A stretch of DNA of 64,000 nt. Source: Mycobacterium pseudokansasii (lineage in GTDB: Bacteria > Actinomycetota > Actinomycetes > Mycobacteriales > Mycobacteriaceae). The translations under genes and the position numbers were made by a program. The notes beneath the pieces were generated by a model that saw only the letters and a list, made by a program, of their open reading frames with translations, was not told where the DNA came from and did no database searches. Positions 1-8,687 of this stretch are shown one piece after another (position 1 is the first letter of the stretch; each line of letters starts with the position of its first letter). The DNA lies in assembly GCF_900566075.1 (NCBI RefSeq), contig NZ_UPHU01000001.1:992001-1056000 (forward strand), in the 5' to 3' direction.

Positions 1-65
1 AAAAAGTCGTCCGAAATGTCGTACGCCGCTTGCGAGTCCTCGTAATACGGTGTCAACTCGGCCAC
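1..65 (-). CDS. Mycolic acid cyclopropane synthase/methyltransferase family protein (N-terminus only)
   Basis: The reverse strand from a GTG at 65 reads VAELTPYYEDSQAAYDISDD, the hallmark N-terminus of the mycobacterial mycolic acid methyltransferases (MmaA/CmaA family: PYYExSQxAYDISDDF). A strong Shine-Dalgarno (AGGAGG, 75-80 on the reverse strand) sits 9 nt upstream, which fixes the start. The rest of the gene lies outside the window. Such enzymes modify meromycolic chains of cell-wall mycolates using S-adenosylmethionine. The position before lipG matches the M. tuberculosis mmaA1-lipG order, so an mmaA1 orthologue is likely, but 21 residues cannot separate the paralogues. Confidence 0.8.
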   Translation of the reverse strand, partial: MAELTPYYEDSQAAYDISDDF

Positions 66-109
66 GTGAGACAACCTCCTTTTGCAACCCTACAACCCTC
101 GTTCAAGAC

Positions 110-1015
110 TCAGCCGGCCCTGGCAAAGTTGCTCATCAGCACACTGATCACCCCGTCCCACAGCGGTTCGGGCAGATCGTGGCCCATCCTGTCGAACAAC
201 ACCAGTCGAGCGTCATCGATCGCGCGGGCGACCGCGCGGCCATTGGAAGGCCGCACCATTATGTCCTTTCGGCCGTGGATCACCACGGTCGGCGCCGTGA
301 TGCGCCTGTTGTAGTGGAGCAGGCTGCCACTGCCCAGGACCGCGTTGAACTGTCGGCGCACCCCCAGCGGGTCGAAGCTGCGATCGTAGTTCTCGGCCGC
401 GTCGGCCCGGACGCGTTCCTCGGGCAGGCGATAGCCGGGACTGCCCGTGATCCTGGTGACCCGCACGACGTTGTCGACCACTACCTCGCGCGGCGAACCC
501 GGCGGTGGGCCGTTGAGCATGGCCCGCAAGGCGCGTAGTGCCGGCGGCCGCAGGCACGCTCGGTTGTTGCTGGAGAAAATGATCGCCAAGGCCTTTGTCC
601 GCTCCGGGAAGCGTGCCGCGAAGACCTGGGCGATCATGCCGCCCATCGACGCGCCAACGATGTGGGCGTGCTCGATGTCCAGGTGGTCCAGCAGCGCGGC
701 CGCGTCGTCGGTCATGTCCTCCAGCGTGTATGCGGCCTGGCTGCGCAGGCCGAACCAGAAGCGCAGCAGCCGCGAGGGCATCGGCTGGCCGGGGTCGACG
801 TGCTCGGTCCTGCTGGACAGGCCGACGTCGCGGTTGTCGTAACGGATGACTCGCAGACCTTGGGCGACGAGCTTCTCGCAGAAGGCGGTCCGCCACAGGA
901 GCAGTTGGGCACCAAGACCCATGATCAGCAGCACGGGTGGGTCGTCGGGGTCACCCATGTCCTCGTAGTACAACTTCACCTGCCCCGCGACCGCGGTGCC
1001 GCTGCGAACTTCCAC
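110..1015 (-). CDS. lipG: Alpha/beta-hydrolase, LipG-type
   Basis: 301-residue alpha/beta-hydrolase, the usual LipG length. Visible features are the oxyanion-hole region LLIMGLGAQLLLW, the nucleophile elbow GASMGG (G-x-S-x-G) and a C-terminal GHDLPEPLW segment with the catalytic His; an Asp in HGRKDIMV completes a plausible triad. The GTG start at 1015 was chosen because homology begins at once (VEVRSGTAVAGQVKLYYED) and GGAGGT lies just upstream, though the spacing of 3 nt is short. The same frame stays open far upstream, but that part is antisense-like shadow of the neighbouring gene. It lies between a mycolic acid methyltransferase and an ABC1 kinase, as in M. tuberculosis. The substrate is unknown; a lipid ester is inferred from the family. 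Confidence 0.88.
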   Translation of the reverse strand: MEVRSGTAVAGQVKLYYEDMGDPDDPPVLLIMGLGAQLLLWRTAFCEKLVAQGLRVIRYDNRDVGLSSRTEHVDPGQPMPSRLLRFWFGLRSQAAYTLEDMTDDAAALLDHLDIEHAHIVGASMGGMIAQVFAARFPERTKALAIIFSSNNRACLRPPALRALRAMLNGPPPGSPREVVVDNVVRVTRITGSPGYRLPEERVRADAAENYDRSFDPLGVRRQFNAVLGSGSLLHYNRRITAPTVVIHGRKDIMVRPSNGRAVARAIDDARLVLFDRMGHDLPEPLWDGVISVLMSNFARAG

Positions 1016-1020
1016 CAGAC

Positions 1021-1070
1021 CTCCGCTGGACCTCACTGGACTTCGCTGGACCTCACTGGACCTCACTGGA
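1021..1070. repeat. Five tandem decamers between the ABC1 kinase gene and lipG
   Basis: Five consecutive 10-bp units at 1021, 1031, 1041, 1051 and 1061: three are identical (cctcactgga) and two are variants (ctccgctgga, cttcgctgga). The last unit contains the TGA stop codon of the ABC1 kinase gene, and the array ends a few bases before the lipG ribosome-binding site. A short-unit array of this kind is prone to slippage and would change the spacing between the two genes. Confidence 0.85.
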
Positions 1071-2412
1071 TCTCTAAGTCCGACTGATGCTCGCGGCTGA
1101 CCTCGACCATAAAGTTGGCGAAGTACCCGGTGAGCTGCGGGTCCGACATCATCTGCCACTTGGGCGCCAGCAGCTTCATGTACCGCTCGACGTATAAGAA
1201 CTGCTTGCCGATCAGCACCAGCTCTCGGGGCAGCTTGACGTCGTAGGCGTCGGCCAGCGCCGACAGCTGCCGGCCGATGTCGGCATATGACATCTCGCCC
1301 AGCGATTGCATGGTAAGCGGGGTGGCGAACTTCTCCAGGTCTTCGGCGGCCTGGGCCTCGGGTTTCACGGTCCCGACGGCGCCCATCAACACGACGATCT
1401 TGCCGGCGGCGGCATGGTCCTTCTTGACCAGCAGGGCATAGACCAGCTCGCGCAGCAGCCAGCGGGTACGCGGATCGATGCGGCCCATGATCCCGAAGTC
1501 GAAGAACACGATGCGGCCCTGGTCGTCGACGTACAGGTTGCCCGCGTGCAGGTCGCCGTGGAACAGCCCGTGGCGCAGCCCGCCCTCGAACACGCTGAAC
1601 AGCAGCGCCTTGACGAGTTCGGTGCCGTCGAACCCGGCCTTGCGGATGGCGGCGACGTTGTCGATGCGGATACCCTGCACCTTCTCCATCGTCAGCACCC
1701 GCTCGCTGGTGAAGTCCCAGTGCACGTGCGGAACCCGGATGTTCTTGCCCAGCGGGGAGGCGTGCAGGTGCGACACCCACGCCTCCATCGACTGTGCCTC
1801 GAGCCGGAAGTCCAGCTCTTCGGCCAGGTTGTCGGAGAAGTCGGCAACCACGTCTTGTGCCGAGAGCCGCCGGCCCAGCTTGGCCAACTCCACCGCCTGC
1901 GCGAAGCGCTTCAGGATCTGCAGGTCGGCGGCGACCCGCCGGCGGATGCCCGGACGCTGGATCTTGACCACGACGTCCTCGCCGGTCTTCAGGGTCGCGT
2001 AGTGCACCTGGGCGATCGATGCTGAGGCGAACGGCTCTTCTTCGAAGGTGGCGAACAGCTTGGCCGGCTCGTCGCCGAGCTCCTCGATGAAAAGCCGGTG
2101 TACCTCGTCGGTGTCGGCGGGCGGCACCTGGTCCAGCAGGCTGCGGAATTCCCGCGACAACGACTCGCCGAACGCCCCCGGGCTGGAGGCGATGATTTGC
2201 CCGAATTTCACATACGTGGGCCCCAGATCGGCGAAGGTCTGCGGGATTTCCTTGATGATCTTCTGGTGCCACGGACCCTTAGCCGGCAGCCTTGTGAGCA
2301 CCCGAGCGGCGGTGCGGGTGACCTGCCAACCAGTAGTGGCGACCCGGGCCGCTTCGACCGGCAACGGCACCCGGTCGAGCTTGGCCACGTCGCGGTGTTT
2401 GGTGGAACTCAT
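1063..2412 (-). CDS. ABC1/UbiB-family atypical protein kinase
   Basis: 449-residue ABC1 (UbiB/COQ8) family protein. The family signatures are all present in order: the KxGQ motif in YVKFGQIIASSPGAF, the ASIAQVHYA segment and VVKIQRPG (ATP-binding Lys), LDFRLEAQ, the catalytic HGDLHAGN, and the metal-binding DFG in VFFDFGIMGRID. I chose the ATG at 2412 (MSSTKHRD); an upstream in-frame start at 2478 adds 22 residues that look non-coding. Family members are ATPases/kinases often tied to quinone or lipid metabolism. Its role in mycobacteria is not established, and the neighbours give no specific clue beyond cell-envelope lipid genes. Confidence 0.87.
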   Translation of the reverse strand: MSSTKHRDVAKLDRVPLPVEAARVATTGWQVTRTAARVLTRLPAKGPWHQKIIKEIPQTFADLGPTYVKFGQIIASSPGAFGESLSREFRSLLDQVPPADTDEVHRLFIEELGDEPAKLFATFEEEPFASASIAQVHYATLKTGEDVVVKIQRPGIRRRVAADLQILKRFAQAVELAKLGRRLSAQDVVADFSDNLAEELDFRLEAQSMEAWVSHLHASPLGKNIRVPHVHWDFTSERVLTMEKVQGIRIDNVAAIRKAGFDGTELVKALLFSVFEGGLRHGLFHGDLHAGNLYVDDQGRIVFFDFGIMGRIDPRTRWLLRELVYALLVKKDHAAAGKIVVLMGAVGTVKPEAQAAEDLEKFATPLTMQSLGEMSYADIGRQLSALADAYDVKLPRELVLIGKQFLYVERYMKLLAPKWQMMSDPQLTGYFANFMVEVSREHQSDLEIQ

Positions 2413-2507
2413 CTGTGCAGTGTGCCAAATTGGTGGAGACGACTCACAATTTGCGTGCGCTGCCCTCACTCGCGGCAAAAGCGCGGCCGACGGATGGGCT
2501 ATGCCTT

Positions 2508-2569
2508 CGCTGAACGTGTATGTACTGCGAAAATCGGCGCGGATTTTCGCACTGAGTACACGTTCGGCG
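2508..2569. repeat. Long palindromic intergenic element (imperfect 28-bp stem)
   Basis: The left arm 2508-2535 and right arm 2542-2569 are near-perfect inverted repeats around a 6-nt GC loop (ggcgcg). The inner 10 bp (tgcgaaaatc) pair perfectly and the outer cgcYgaacgtgta pairs with one mismatch. The element lies just downstream of the DinB-type gene and upstream of the ABC1 kinase gene on the minus strand, so it can also act as a transcription terminator. Arms of this kind recur in mycobacterial intergenic regions; I rely on memory for that. Confidence 0.8.
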
Positions 2570-2571
2570 GT

Positions 2572-3165
2572 CTATTTGGGTTGCCAGGGTGTCAGCCACG
2601 GCTGCGGCCGCCACTTCTCCAGGCCGGCGATCAATTCGTACATGGTGGCCCCGTCGATGCTTTCCCGGACGATGTCGGCGTGCCCGGCGTGGCGCGCCAG
2701 TTCGTTGACCACGTGCAAGATGACCCAGCGCACCGACCAGGCTTCGACGTCCTTGGGAAACCAGGGGGCGTCCCGCGGGACCGGCACCGCGGCGTCGAGG
2801 TCAGTGGTGTCGACGAGCCGCAGCGATTCCGCGTTCTGCGCGGCAAATGTCTCGAGTAAATCCGCAAGGGTTTCCTCGGGCCGCATCACAAATTCGCCGG
2901 CGTGTTCGGCGGTGCGTTGAGCTAACGGCCGCGGATCCTCCTGCGGGGGGTTCGGCGCGGCGGCCACCCGTGCCATCCATACCCTTTGCATACCGGTGAC
3001 GTGCTTGATCAGACCGCCGATGGACAGCGCGCTGGCCGACGGCGCCGATCGCGCCTGGTCGTCGGTCAGGCCGTAAGACACCGCGAAATAGGCGCTCTGG
3101 TGATAGGCCAGGAACTCGCGCAGCGCGCTGCGCTCATCGGTGACTGGAGCGGCAAGGGCCGGCAT
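2572..3165 (-). CDS. DinB/mycothiol-dependent maleylpyruvate isomerase-like four-helix protein
   Basis: 197-residue protein with the DinB-like (DinB_2/MDMPI_N) four-helix fold signature: an N-terminal helix RSALREFLAYHQSAYFAVSYGLTD, then SALSIGGLIKHVTGMQRVWM, and near the C-terminus VRWVILHVVNELARHAGHADIVRESIDG, which carries the conserved HxxxEIxxHxGHxDxxRE-type metal-binding histidines. The ATG at 3165 is preceded by AAAGGA at good spacing. The frame is open upstream but that part belongs to a decayed DinB paralogue. Members of this superfamily are metal-dependent, often thiol (mycothiol)-dependent transferases or isomerases; the substrate here is unknown. Confidence 0.82.
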   Translation of the reverse strand: MPALAAPVTDERSALREFLAYHQSAYFAVSYGLTDDQARSAPSASALSIGGLIKHVTGMQRVWMARVAAAPNPPQEDPRPLAQRTAEHAGEFVMRPEETLADLLETFAAQNAESLRLVDTTDLDAAVPVPRDAPWFPKDVEAWSVRWVILHVVNELARHAGHADIVRESIDGATMYELIAGLEKWRPQPWLTPWQPK

Positions 3166-3204
3166 TGTCAATCCTTTCGGTCGTGCAACTGGTTGTGCGG
3201 GTGG

Positions 3205-3735
3205 TTGTGGAGTTGTGTGCAGTTGGTTGTGCAGGCAAAGGTCTCGCAGACATGCGATCTCAGCGCCGTGATGGATCGCCTCACGGTTGATGTGCAGGAT
3301 AAATTCACTCAATGCGTACTGGGCGTAGGGTCCTGCCGCCGGACCGCATGGCCGGTTCAGGTCGGTGGCGGACAGCGCACGCACATCCAGTTCGCGTAAG
3401 CCTCGTCTAGTTGCCGCAGGGCGGTCGCGGCGTGGGTGGCGTACCGCCACTTCCGGTAGTCCGCCGGCGGACCCCCGGAGTGGTGGTGGTTGCGCAACAG
3501 CGAACGCTCCGACGATGACGTGAGCCAGCCGCCAGGCGATGGTGGTGAACGGCGTCGGGCTGGGAGTCGCATACACGAAATCCACCGAGCCGTCCGGATG
3601 CATGGTCCAGCAGTCCGGCACCGGCTACCAGAAGTATCCGTCGTCGGTCAGGCCGTCCGGGCGCGGGCGCAGCTGGGTGGGCCAGTGCCAGACTTGCTCG
3701 CACGTCGGCGACCACGAGTCGGGTGCTGCAGCTGC
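3205..3735 (-). pseudogene. Decayed DinB-family paralogue (nonsense mutation plus two frameshifts)
   Basis: Reading the minus strand gives a recognisable DinB_2 protein in pieces: QVWHWPTQLRPRPDGLTDDG then YFW, an in-frame TAG at 3625-3627 where family members have Glu (EPVPxCW), then PVPDCWTMHPDGSVDFVY and FTTIAWRLAHVIVG. Near 3494 an extra base shifts the frame; RNHHHSGGPPADYRKW continues in another frame to LDEAYANW. A second, compensating shift near 3375 returns to ATDLNRPCGPAAGPYAQYAL and INREAIHHGAEIACLRDL. Three independent lesions make sequencing error unlikely. The relic abuts the intact DinB gene downstream. Confidence 0.8.
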
Positions 3736-3885
3736 TGGGGTTGCTGCAGTCGCGTCGGGTGTGGACAGCGGATGGTGTTGTACTTCGCGAAGGTGGGTGC
3801 CGAGTTCGAGGTGCTGGTGCAGGCGGCGGCGGGTGCGATGGGCAAACGTCTTCATCGTGCGGGTACGGCACCGTAGGGTGCGGTC
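3736..3885. other. Intergenic region before the mannosidase operon
   Basis: 150 bp between the start region of the decayed DinB gene and the plus-strand mannosidase gene. It must contain the promoter for the divergent operon, but I see no clear -10/-35 pair. No gene is supported here. Confidence 0.4.
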
Positions 3886-6800
3886 ATGCAACTGGTTTCG
3901 GCGGCATCGACCGAGCTGTTCGTAGGCCCGCCCGATCAGCCGCTGCAACTGGTACGCGTCGCCGTCGCCGGATGCGCCGAGTCGACACCGCTGCGCATCG
4001 ACGGTGACGGCCTGAGCGGGGAGACGGTCGTGGCTTCCGGCGAAGAGGTGGTCGAGATCGCGGTCTCGGTGGACCGGCCGGTGGTGGGGGCGCGGCTGCC
4101 CGCGCGGGTGCGCGCCGCTGGGGCCGGCCTGGCTTTCGATTTCGTTGTGGCCGAGCCGGGCTGGACCATGTACATGGTCAGCCACTTCCACTACGACCCG
4201 GTGTGGTGGAACACCCAGGCCGGCTACACCAGCCAGTGGCGTGAAGACCCGCCGGGGCGAGCCCGACAGGCCAATGGCTTCGAGCTCGTGCGCGCCCATC
4301 TCGAGCTGGCGCGCCGCGATCCCGACTACAAGTTCGTGCTCGCCGAAGTCGACTACCTCAAGCCATACTGGGACACCCACCCCGAGGACCGTGCCGACTT
4401 GCGCCGGTTCCTCGCCGAGGCCCGTGTCGAGGTGATGGGCGGCACCTATAACGAGCCCAACACCAATCTCACCGGTCCCGAGACGACGATTCGAAACCTG
4501 GTTCACGGCAGCGGGTTTCAACGTCACGTGCTGGGTGCCGATCCGGCCACCGCGTGGCAGCTCGACGTGTTCGGCCACGACCCGCAATTTCCCGGGATGG
4601 CCGCCGACGCGGGGCTGACGTCCAGTTCGTGGGCTCGTGGGCCACACCATCAATGGGGCCCGGCCCAGGGGGGCTCTGACGGCGGCGGTGTCGACCGGAT
4701 GCAATTTTCCAGCGAGTTCGAGTGGATTTCGCCGTCGGGCCGCGGATTGCTCACCCACTACATGCCGGCACATTATTCGGCGGGCTGGTGGATGGACTCG
4801 TCGAGCTCGCTGGCCGAGGCGGAGGAGGCCGCGTATGCGCTTTTCGACCAGCTCAAGAAGGTTGCGCTGACCCGCAATGTGTTGCTGCCAGTCGGGACCG
4901 ATTACACCCCGCCGAACAAGTGGGTGACCGAGATCCACCGCCACTGGGCGGCGCGCTACACCTGGCCGCGGTTCGTGTGCGGGCTGCCGCGGGAGTTCTT
5001 CGCGGCGGTACGCGCCGAACTCGCCGAGCGCGGTGCCGTGCCGTCGCCGCAGACTCGCGACATGAACCCGATCTACACCGGCAAGGACGTCTCGTACATC
5101 GACACCAAGCAAGCGAATCGGGGCGCCGAGAACGCGTTGTTGGACGCCGAACGATTCGCCGTGTTCGCCGCGGTGTTGACCGGCGCCCGGTATCCGCAGG
5201 CAGGGTTGGCCAAAGCCTGGGTGCAGTTGGCCTACGGCGCTCACCACGACGCGATCACCGGGTCGGAATCCGACCAGGTTTACCTCGATCTGCTGACCGG
5301 CTGGCGTGACGCGTGGGAACTGGGCCGCACCGCCCGCGACAACGCGCTGGCATCGATTTCCGGCCTGGTCGATGCTCCCGAGGGCGCTGTCGTCGTGTGG
5401 AACCCGCTGACCCACCGGCGCACCGACATCGTCACGGTGCGGCTCGAAGCGCCGCAGGTCGCCGGGGTGCGGGTCCGTGACTCCGAGGGCGCCGAGGTTC
5501 CCGCACTCGTCGAGCACGACGGGCGCACGGTCACCTGGCTGGCGCGGGACGTGCCGTCACTGGGCTGGCGGTGCTACCGACTGGAAACGGCCCACGGCCC
5601 GGTCGGCTGGCAACCGGCGTCCGGTGAAGCGATTGCCAACGAGCACTACCGCTTGAGCGTCGATCCCGCGCGCGGCGGAGCGGTGGCCTCGCTGGTGCAG
5701 GACGGTCGTCAGCTCATCGCCGACGGCGGGGTGGGCAACGAGCTTGCCGTCTACGAGGAATACCCCGCGCACCCGACGCAGGGTGAGGGTCCCTGGCACC
5801 TGCTGCCCAAGGGGCCGGTGGTCTGCTCGTCGGAATCGCCGGCGCAGGTGCGGGCCTACCGGTGCCCGCTGGGCCAGCAGCTGGTGGTGCGCGGCCGGAT
5901 CGGCACGGTCTTGCGCTACACCCAAACCCTGACCCTATGGAACGGCGTGGCCCGTGTGGACTGCCGCACCACGGTTGACGGGTTCACCGGCGAGGACCGC
6001 TTGCTGCGCCTGCGCTGGCCGTGTCCGGTCCCGGGCGCCATGCCGGTCAGCGAGGTGGGCGATGCCGTCGTCGGGCGCGGTTTCGCGCTGCTGCACAGCG
6101 CGGGTGAATCGGGGCACCGCTCGGTCGACACAGCAGACCACCCGTGGACGCTGGACAACCCGGCCCACGGCTGGTTCGGCTTGTCGTCGGCGGTGCGGGT
6201 CCGCGCCGGCGGTGACGCCGTCCGGGCGGTATCGGTCGCCGAGGTGGTTTCGCCCGGCGAGACGATGTCGGGCCCGATGGCTCGCGAGCTGATGGTCGCG
6301 CTGGTTCGCGCCGGCGTCACGGCCACCTGCAGCGGCGCCGATAAACCGCGTTACGGCAACCTCGACGTGGACTCCAACCTGCCGGACACCCGGATCGCGC
6401 TGGGCGGGCCCGACCGCAACGTGTTCACCAAGGCGGTGTTGGCCGAGGCCGACCCGGCATACACCGCCGAACTCCAGCGGCAGCTGGCCGAGACCGGCCG
6501 GGCCAGGATGTGGGTGCCGGCTGCGGCGCCGTTGCCGGCGGTCTGGGTGCCCGGGGCGGACCTGCGCGCGCCGGGCGCGCTGCCGGTGCTGGTGATTGAC
6601 GGCCGCGATGACGCCAGCCTCGCCGCGGCGATCACCTCGTTGATCGCCGACCTAGGCGACGCCGAGATCGAGGTCCGTCAACAGGCACCGCCTGCGATGC
6701 AACCCTTCGAGGCCCGCACCGTGGCACTGCTCAACCGCGGGGTGCCCAGCTTCGCCGTCGACACCGAGGGCACCTTGCATACCGCGCTGATGCGCTCCTG

Positions 6801-8073
6801 CACCGGCTGGCCGTCCGGTGTCTGGATCGACGAACCGCGCCGCACCGCGCCCGACGGCTCCAACTTCCAGCTCCAGCACTGGACACACGATTTCGACTAC
6901 GCCCTGGTCTGCGCTGACGGCGACTGGCGAAGGGCCGGCCTGCCCACGAGCAGCGCGCAGTTCGCGCATCCGCTCATCGCGGTGATCCCGCGAAAATCGG
7001 CGGCAAGGCTGCCGTCGGCCGGCTCGTTGCTGCAAGTCGATCCCGCCGATGCGGTCCACCTGAGCGCGCTCAAAGCGGCGGGCAACCCGTTGACGGCCGG
7101 CAGCGCCCAGCCCGTCGATCCCGCGGTGGTCGCGCTGCGGCTGGTGGAGACCACCGGGGCCGCCGCCCGCGTCCGGATCGGCTCCGGCGTCGGCAAGGTA
7201 GCCGGATTCCGGATGGCCGACCTGCTGGAATCCCCGCAGCAGCGGAAGCGATCAATCGACCTGCACGGCTACCAGGTCGCGACCGTGGTGGCGCGGCTCG
7301 ACATCAGCGAGACCCCCGGCGACGCCGAACTCGGGCCGCAAGCCGAAACGGCGCAGCCGCTGTATGCCCGTTACTGGCTACACAACCGCGGCCCGGCTCC
7401 GCTGGGCGGACTGCCGGCCGTCGCCTACCTTCATCCCCGGCTGGTCAGCGCCGAGGCGGGAAACCAGGTGGTGTTGCGTCTCACCGCCGCCAGCGACTGC
7501 AGCGATTCCGCGTTGGGCGGCACGGTGGATGTGGTGTGTCCCGGCGGCTGGTCGGTGGCGCCGGCCCGGCTGCCGTTCACCTTGGCTGCCGGCGAATACC
7601 TGGAAGCCGATGTCGTCGTGATGATCCCGGCCGACACGCCGCCGGGGCTGTATCCGGTCCGGGCCCGGCTGGCCGTCACCGACCGGGAGGCGCCGGCCGC
7701 GTGGCGGCAGGTGGTGGAGGACGTGTGCGTGCTGGCGGTCGGTACACCTCAGCAGGAGCTGGCCTACCTCGTCGATGGGCCGACAGACATCGACGTGGTC
7801 GCCGGCGACTCGGCTCGCATCATCGTCACCCTCGGGAGCCGTGCCGGAGCCGACGTGGCAGTCGAGGCGCACCTGATCAGCCCGTGGGGCACCTGGGAGT
7901 GGCTCGGTCCGGCGGTACGAGCTGCTGTCTTGCCCGCGGGCGGCACGGTCGAGCTTGCATTCGACGTAACCCCGCCGCCGTGGCGGGAACCCGGCCAGTG
8001 GTGGGCGCTGGTGCGGGTCGGCTGCGCCGGTGGGCTGGTCTACTCGCCGGCGGTGAAGGTGACGGTGACATGA
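3886..8073 (+). CDS. Glycoside hydrolase family 38 alpha-mannosidase
   Basis: 1395-residue GH38-type protein with no signal peptide, so probably cytosolic. The metal-binding N-terminal motif HFHYDPVWWNTQ is at about residues 98-109, and WQLDVFGHDPQFPGM at about 225-239 carries the predicted nucleophile (Asp227, equivalent to the Asp of the GH38 WQxDxFGxS motif). GAHHDAITGSESDQVY near residue 450 is the conserved His-rich segment of the mannosidase middle domain, and the rest is beta-rich. A long C-terminal part (about 1150-1395) looks like Ig-like/NPCBM-type sheets. The ATG at 3886 follows a weak ribosome site. The stop overlaps the next start (ATGA), so it is translationally coupled to the following gene. 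It probably trims alpha-mannosides from phosphatidylinositol mannosides, lipoglycan turnover or imported glycans; this is inference. Confidence 0.88.
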   Translation: MQLVSAASTELFVGPPDQPLQLVRVAVAGCAESTPLRIDGDGLSGETVVASGEEVVEIAVSVDRPVVGARLPARVRAAGAGLAFDFVVAEPGWTMYMVSHFHYDPVWWNTQAGYTSQWREDPPGRARQANGFELVRAHLELARRDPDYKFVLAEVDYLKPYWDTHPEDRADLRRFLAEARVEVMGGTYNEPNTNLTGPETTIRNLVHGSGFQRHVLGADPATAWQLDVFGHDPQFPGMAADAGLTSSSWARGPHHQWGPAQGGSDGGGVDRMQFSSEFEWISPSGRGLLTHYMPAHYSAGWWMDSSSSLAEAEEAAYALFDQLKKVALTRNVLLPVGTDYTPPNKWVTEIHRHWAARYTWPRFVCGLPREFFAAVRAELAERGAVPSPQTRDMNPIYTGKDVSYIDTKQANRGAENALLDAERFAVFAAVLTGARYPQAGLAKAWVQLAYGAHHDAITGSESDQVYLDLLTGWRDAWELGRTARDNALASISGLVDAPEGAVVVWNPLTHRRTDIVTVRLEAPQVAGVRVRDSEGAEVPALVEHDGRTVTWLARDVPSLGWRCYRLETAHGPVGWQPASGEAIANEHYRLSVDPARGGAVASLVQDGRQLIADGGVGNELAVYEEYPAHPTQGEGPWHLLPKGPVVCSSESPAQVRAYRCPLGQQLVVRGRIGTVLRYTQTLTLWNGVARVDCRTTVDGFTGEDRLLRLRWPCPVPGAMPVSEVGDAVVGRGFALLHSAGESGHRSVDTADHPWTLDNPAHGWFGLSSAVRVRAGGDAVRAVSVAEVVSPGETMSGPMARELMVALVRAGVTATCSGADKPRYGNLDVDSNLPDTRIALGGPDRNVFTKAVLAEADPAYTAELQRQLAETGRARMWVPAAAPLPAVWVPGADLRAPGALPVLVIDGRDDASLAAAITSLIADLGDAEIEVRQQAPPAMQPFEARTVALLNRGVPSFAVDTEGTLHTALMRSCTGWPSGVWIDEPRRTAPDGSNFQLQHWTHDFDYALVCADGDWRRAGLPTSSAQFAHPLIAVIPRKSAARLPSAGSLLQVDPADAVHLSALKAAGNPLTAGSAQPVDPAVVALRLVETTGAAARVRIGSGVGKVAGFRMADLLESPQQRKRSIDLHGYQVATVVARLDISETPGDAELGPQAETAQPLYARYWLHNRGPAPLGGLPAVAYLHPRLVSAEAGNQVVLRLTAASDCSDSALGGTVDVVCPGGWSVAPARLPFTLAAGEYLEADVVVMIPADTPPGLYPVRARLAVTDREAPAAWRQVVEDVCVLAVGTPQQELAYLVDGPTDIDVVAGDSARIIVTLGSRAGADVAVEAHLISPWGTWEWLGPAVRAAVLPAGGTVELAFDVTPPPWREPGQWWALVRVGCAGGLVYSPAVKVTVT

Positions 8074-8687
8074 GCGCCGACCCGGTTGCTACCGTCACCG
8101 GAGTTCCCGTCCACGTCGGCGACGTCGACGCGCGGGAAGCAGGGTTGCGCAACAGTCCGCGTGCGGCCGCCCTGCCGCCAAGCGGCACCAGCGAGGGACG
8201 CCAGCTGCGGCGCTGGCTGACCCAACTGATCGTCACCGAGCGCCTGATTGCCGCCGAGGCGGCGGCGCGCGGACTGACGGCGGCAGCCGCTCCGACCGAG
8301 GCCGAGCTGCTGCCGGATGTGGCGGCGCGGCTGGAGATCGGTAGCGTCGCCGCGGCGGTGTTGGCCGACTCGCGCGCGCGGGCCTTGTTCGCCGACGTCA
8401 CCGCCGAGGTCGTCATCACCGACGACGAGGTGGCCGACTACCATGCGCGCAACCCGCTGCGGTTCGCCCCGCCGCGCCCCGAAGTTCACGGCTGGCGCGC
8501 TCCCGCCGTGGCCGGTCCGCCACTGGAGCAGGTGCGGCCGGCGATCGCCGGTCATCTGCTGGCCGCCGCGCGGCGGCGCGCCTTTCGAATCTGGCTGGAT
8601 GCCCGCCGGGCCGAGGCGGTGCGGCTGGCTCCCGGCTATGAGCATCCCGGTGACCCCCGACAGCCCGACAACACCCACCGCCACTGA
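8070..8687 (+). CDS. Unknown protein, SurA N-domain-like helices; in mannosidase operon
   Basis: 205 residues, starting at an ATG that overlaps the mannosidase stop (ATGA at 8070-8073). The middle part (RRWLTQLIVTERLIAAEAAA, then SRARALFADVTAEVVITDDE and VADYHARNPLRF) resembles the helical chaperone region of SurA/PpiC-type peptidyl-prolyl isomerases, where a helix is followed by I(T/S)DxEVxxYYxxNP. No catalytic parvulin domain and no signal peptide are visible. The M. tuberculosis gene in this place has been labelled malonyltransferase FabD2; I see no GHSxGE active site, so that label is not supported here. The role is unknown, but position argues for a link to mannoside breakdown. Confidence 0.7.
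   Translation: MSADPVATVTGVPVHVGDVDAREAGLRNSPRAAALPPSGTSEGRQLRRWLTQLIVTERLIAAEAAARGLTAAAAPTEAELLPDVAARLEIGSVAAAVLADSRARALFADVTAEVVITDDEVADYHARNPLRFAPPRPEVHGWRAPAVAGPPLEQVRPAIAGHLLAAARRRAFRIWLDARRAEAVRLAPGYEHPGDPRQPDNTHRH

Noticed and set aside
8070..8687. Malonyl-CoA:ACP transacylase (FabD2) label for the mannosidase-operon gene
   Set aside because: No GHSxGE nucleophile motif and only 205 residues; the sequence does not look like an acyltransferase.
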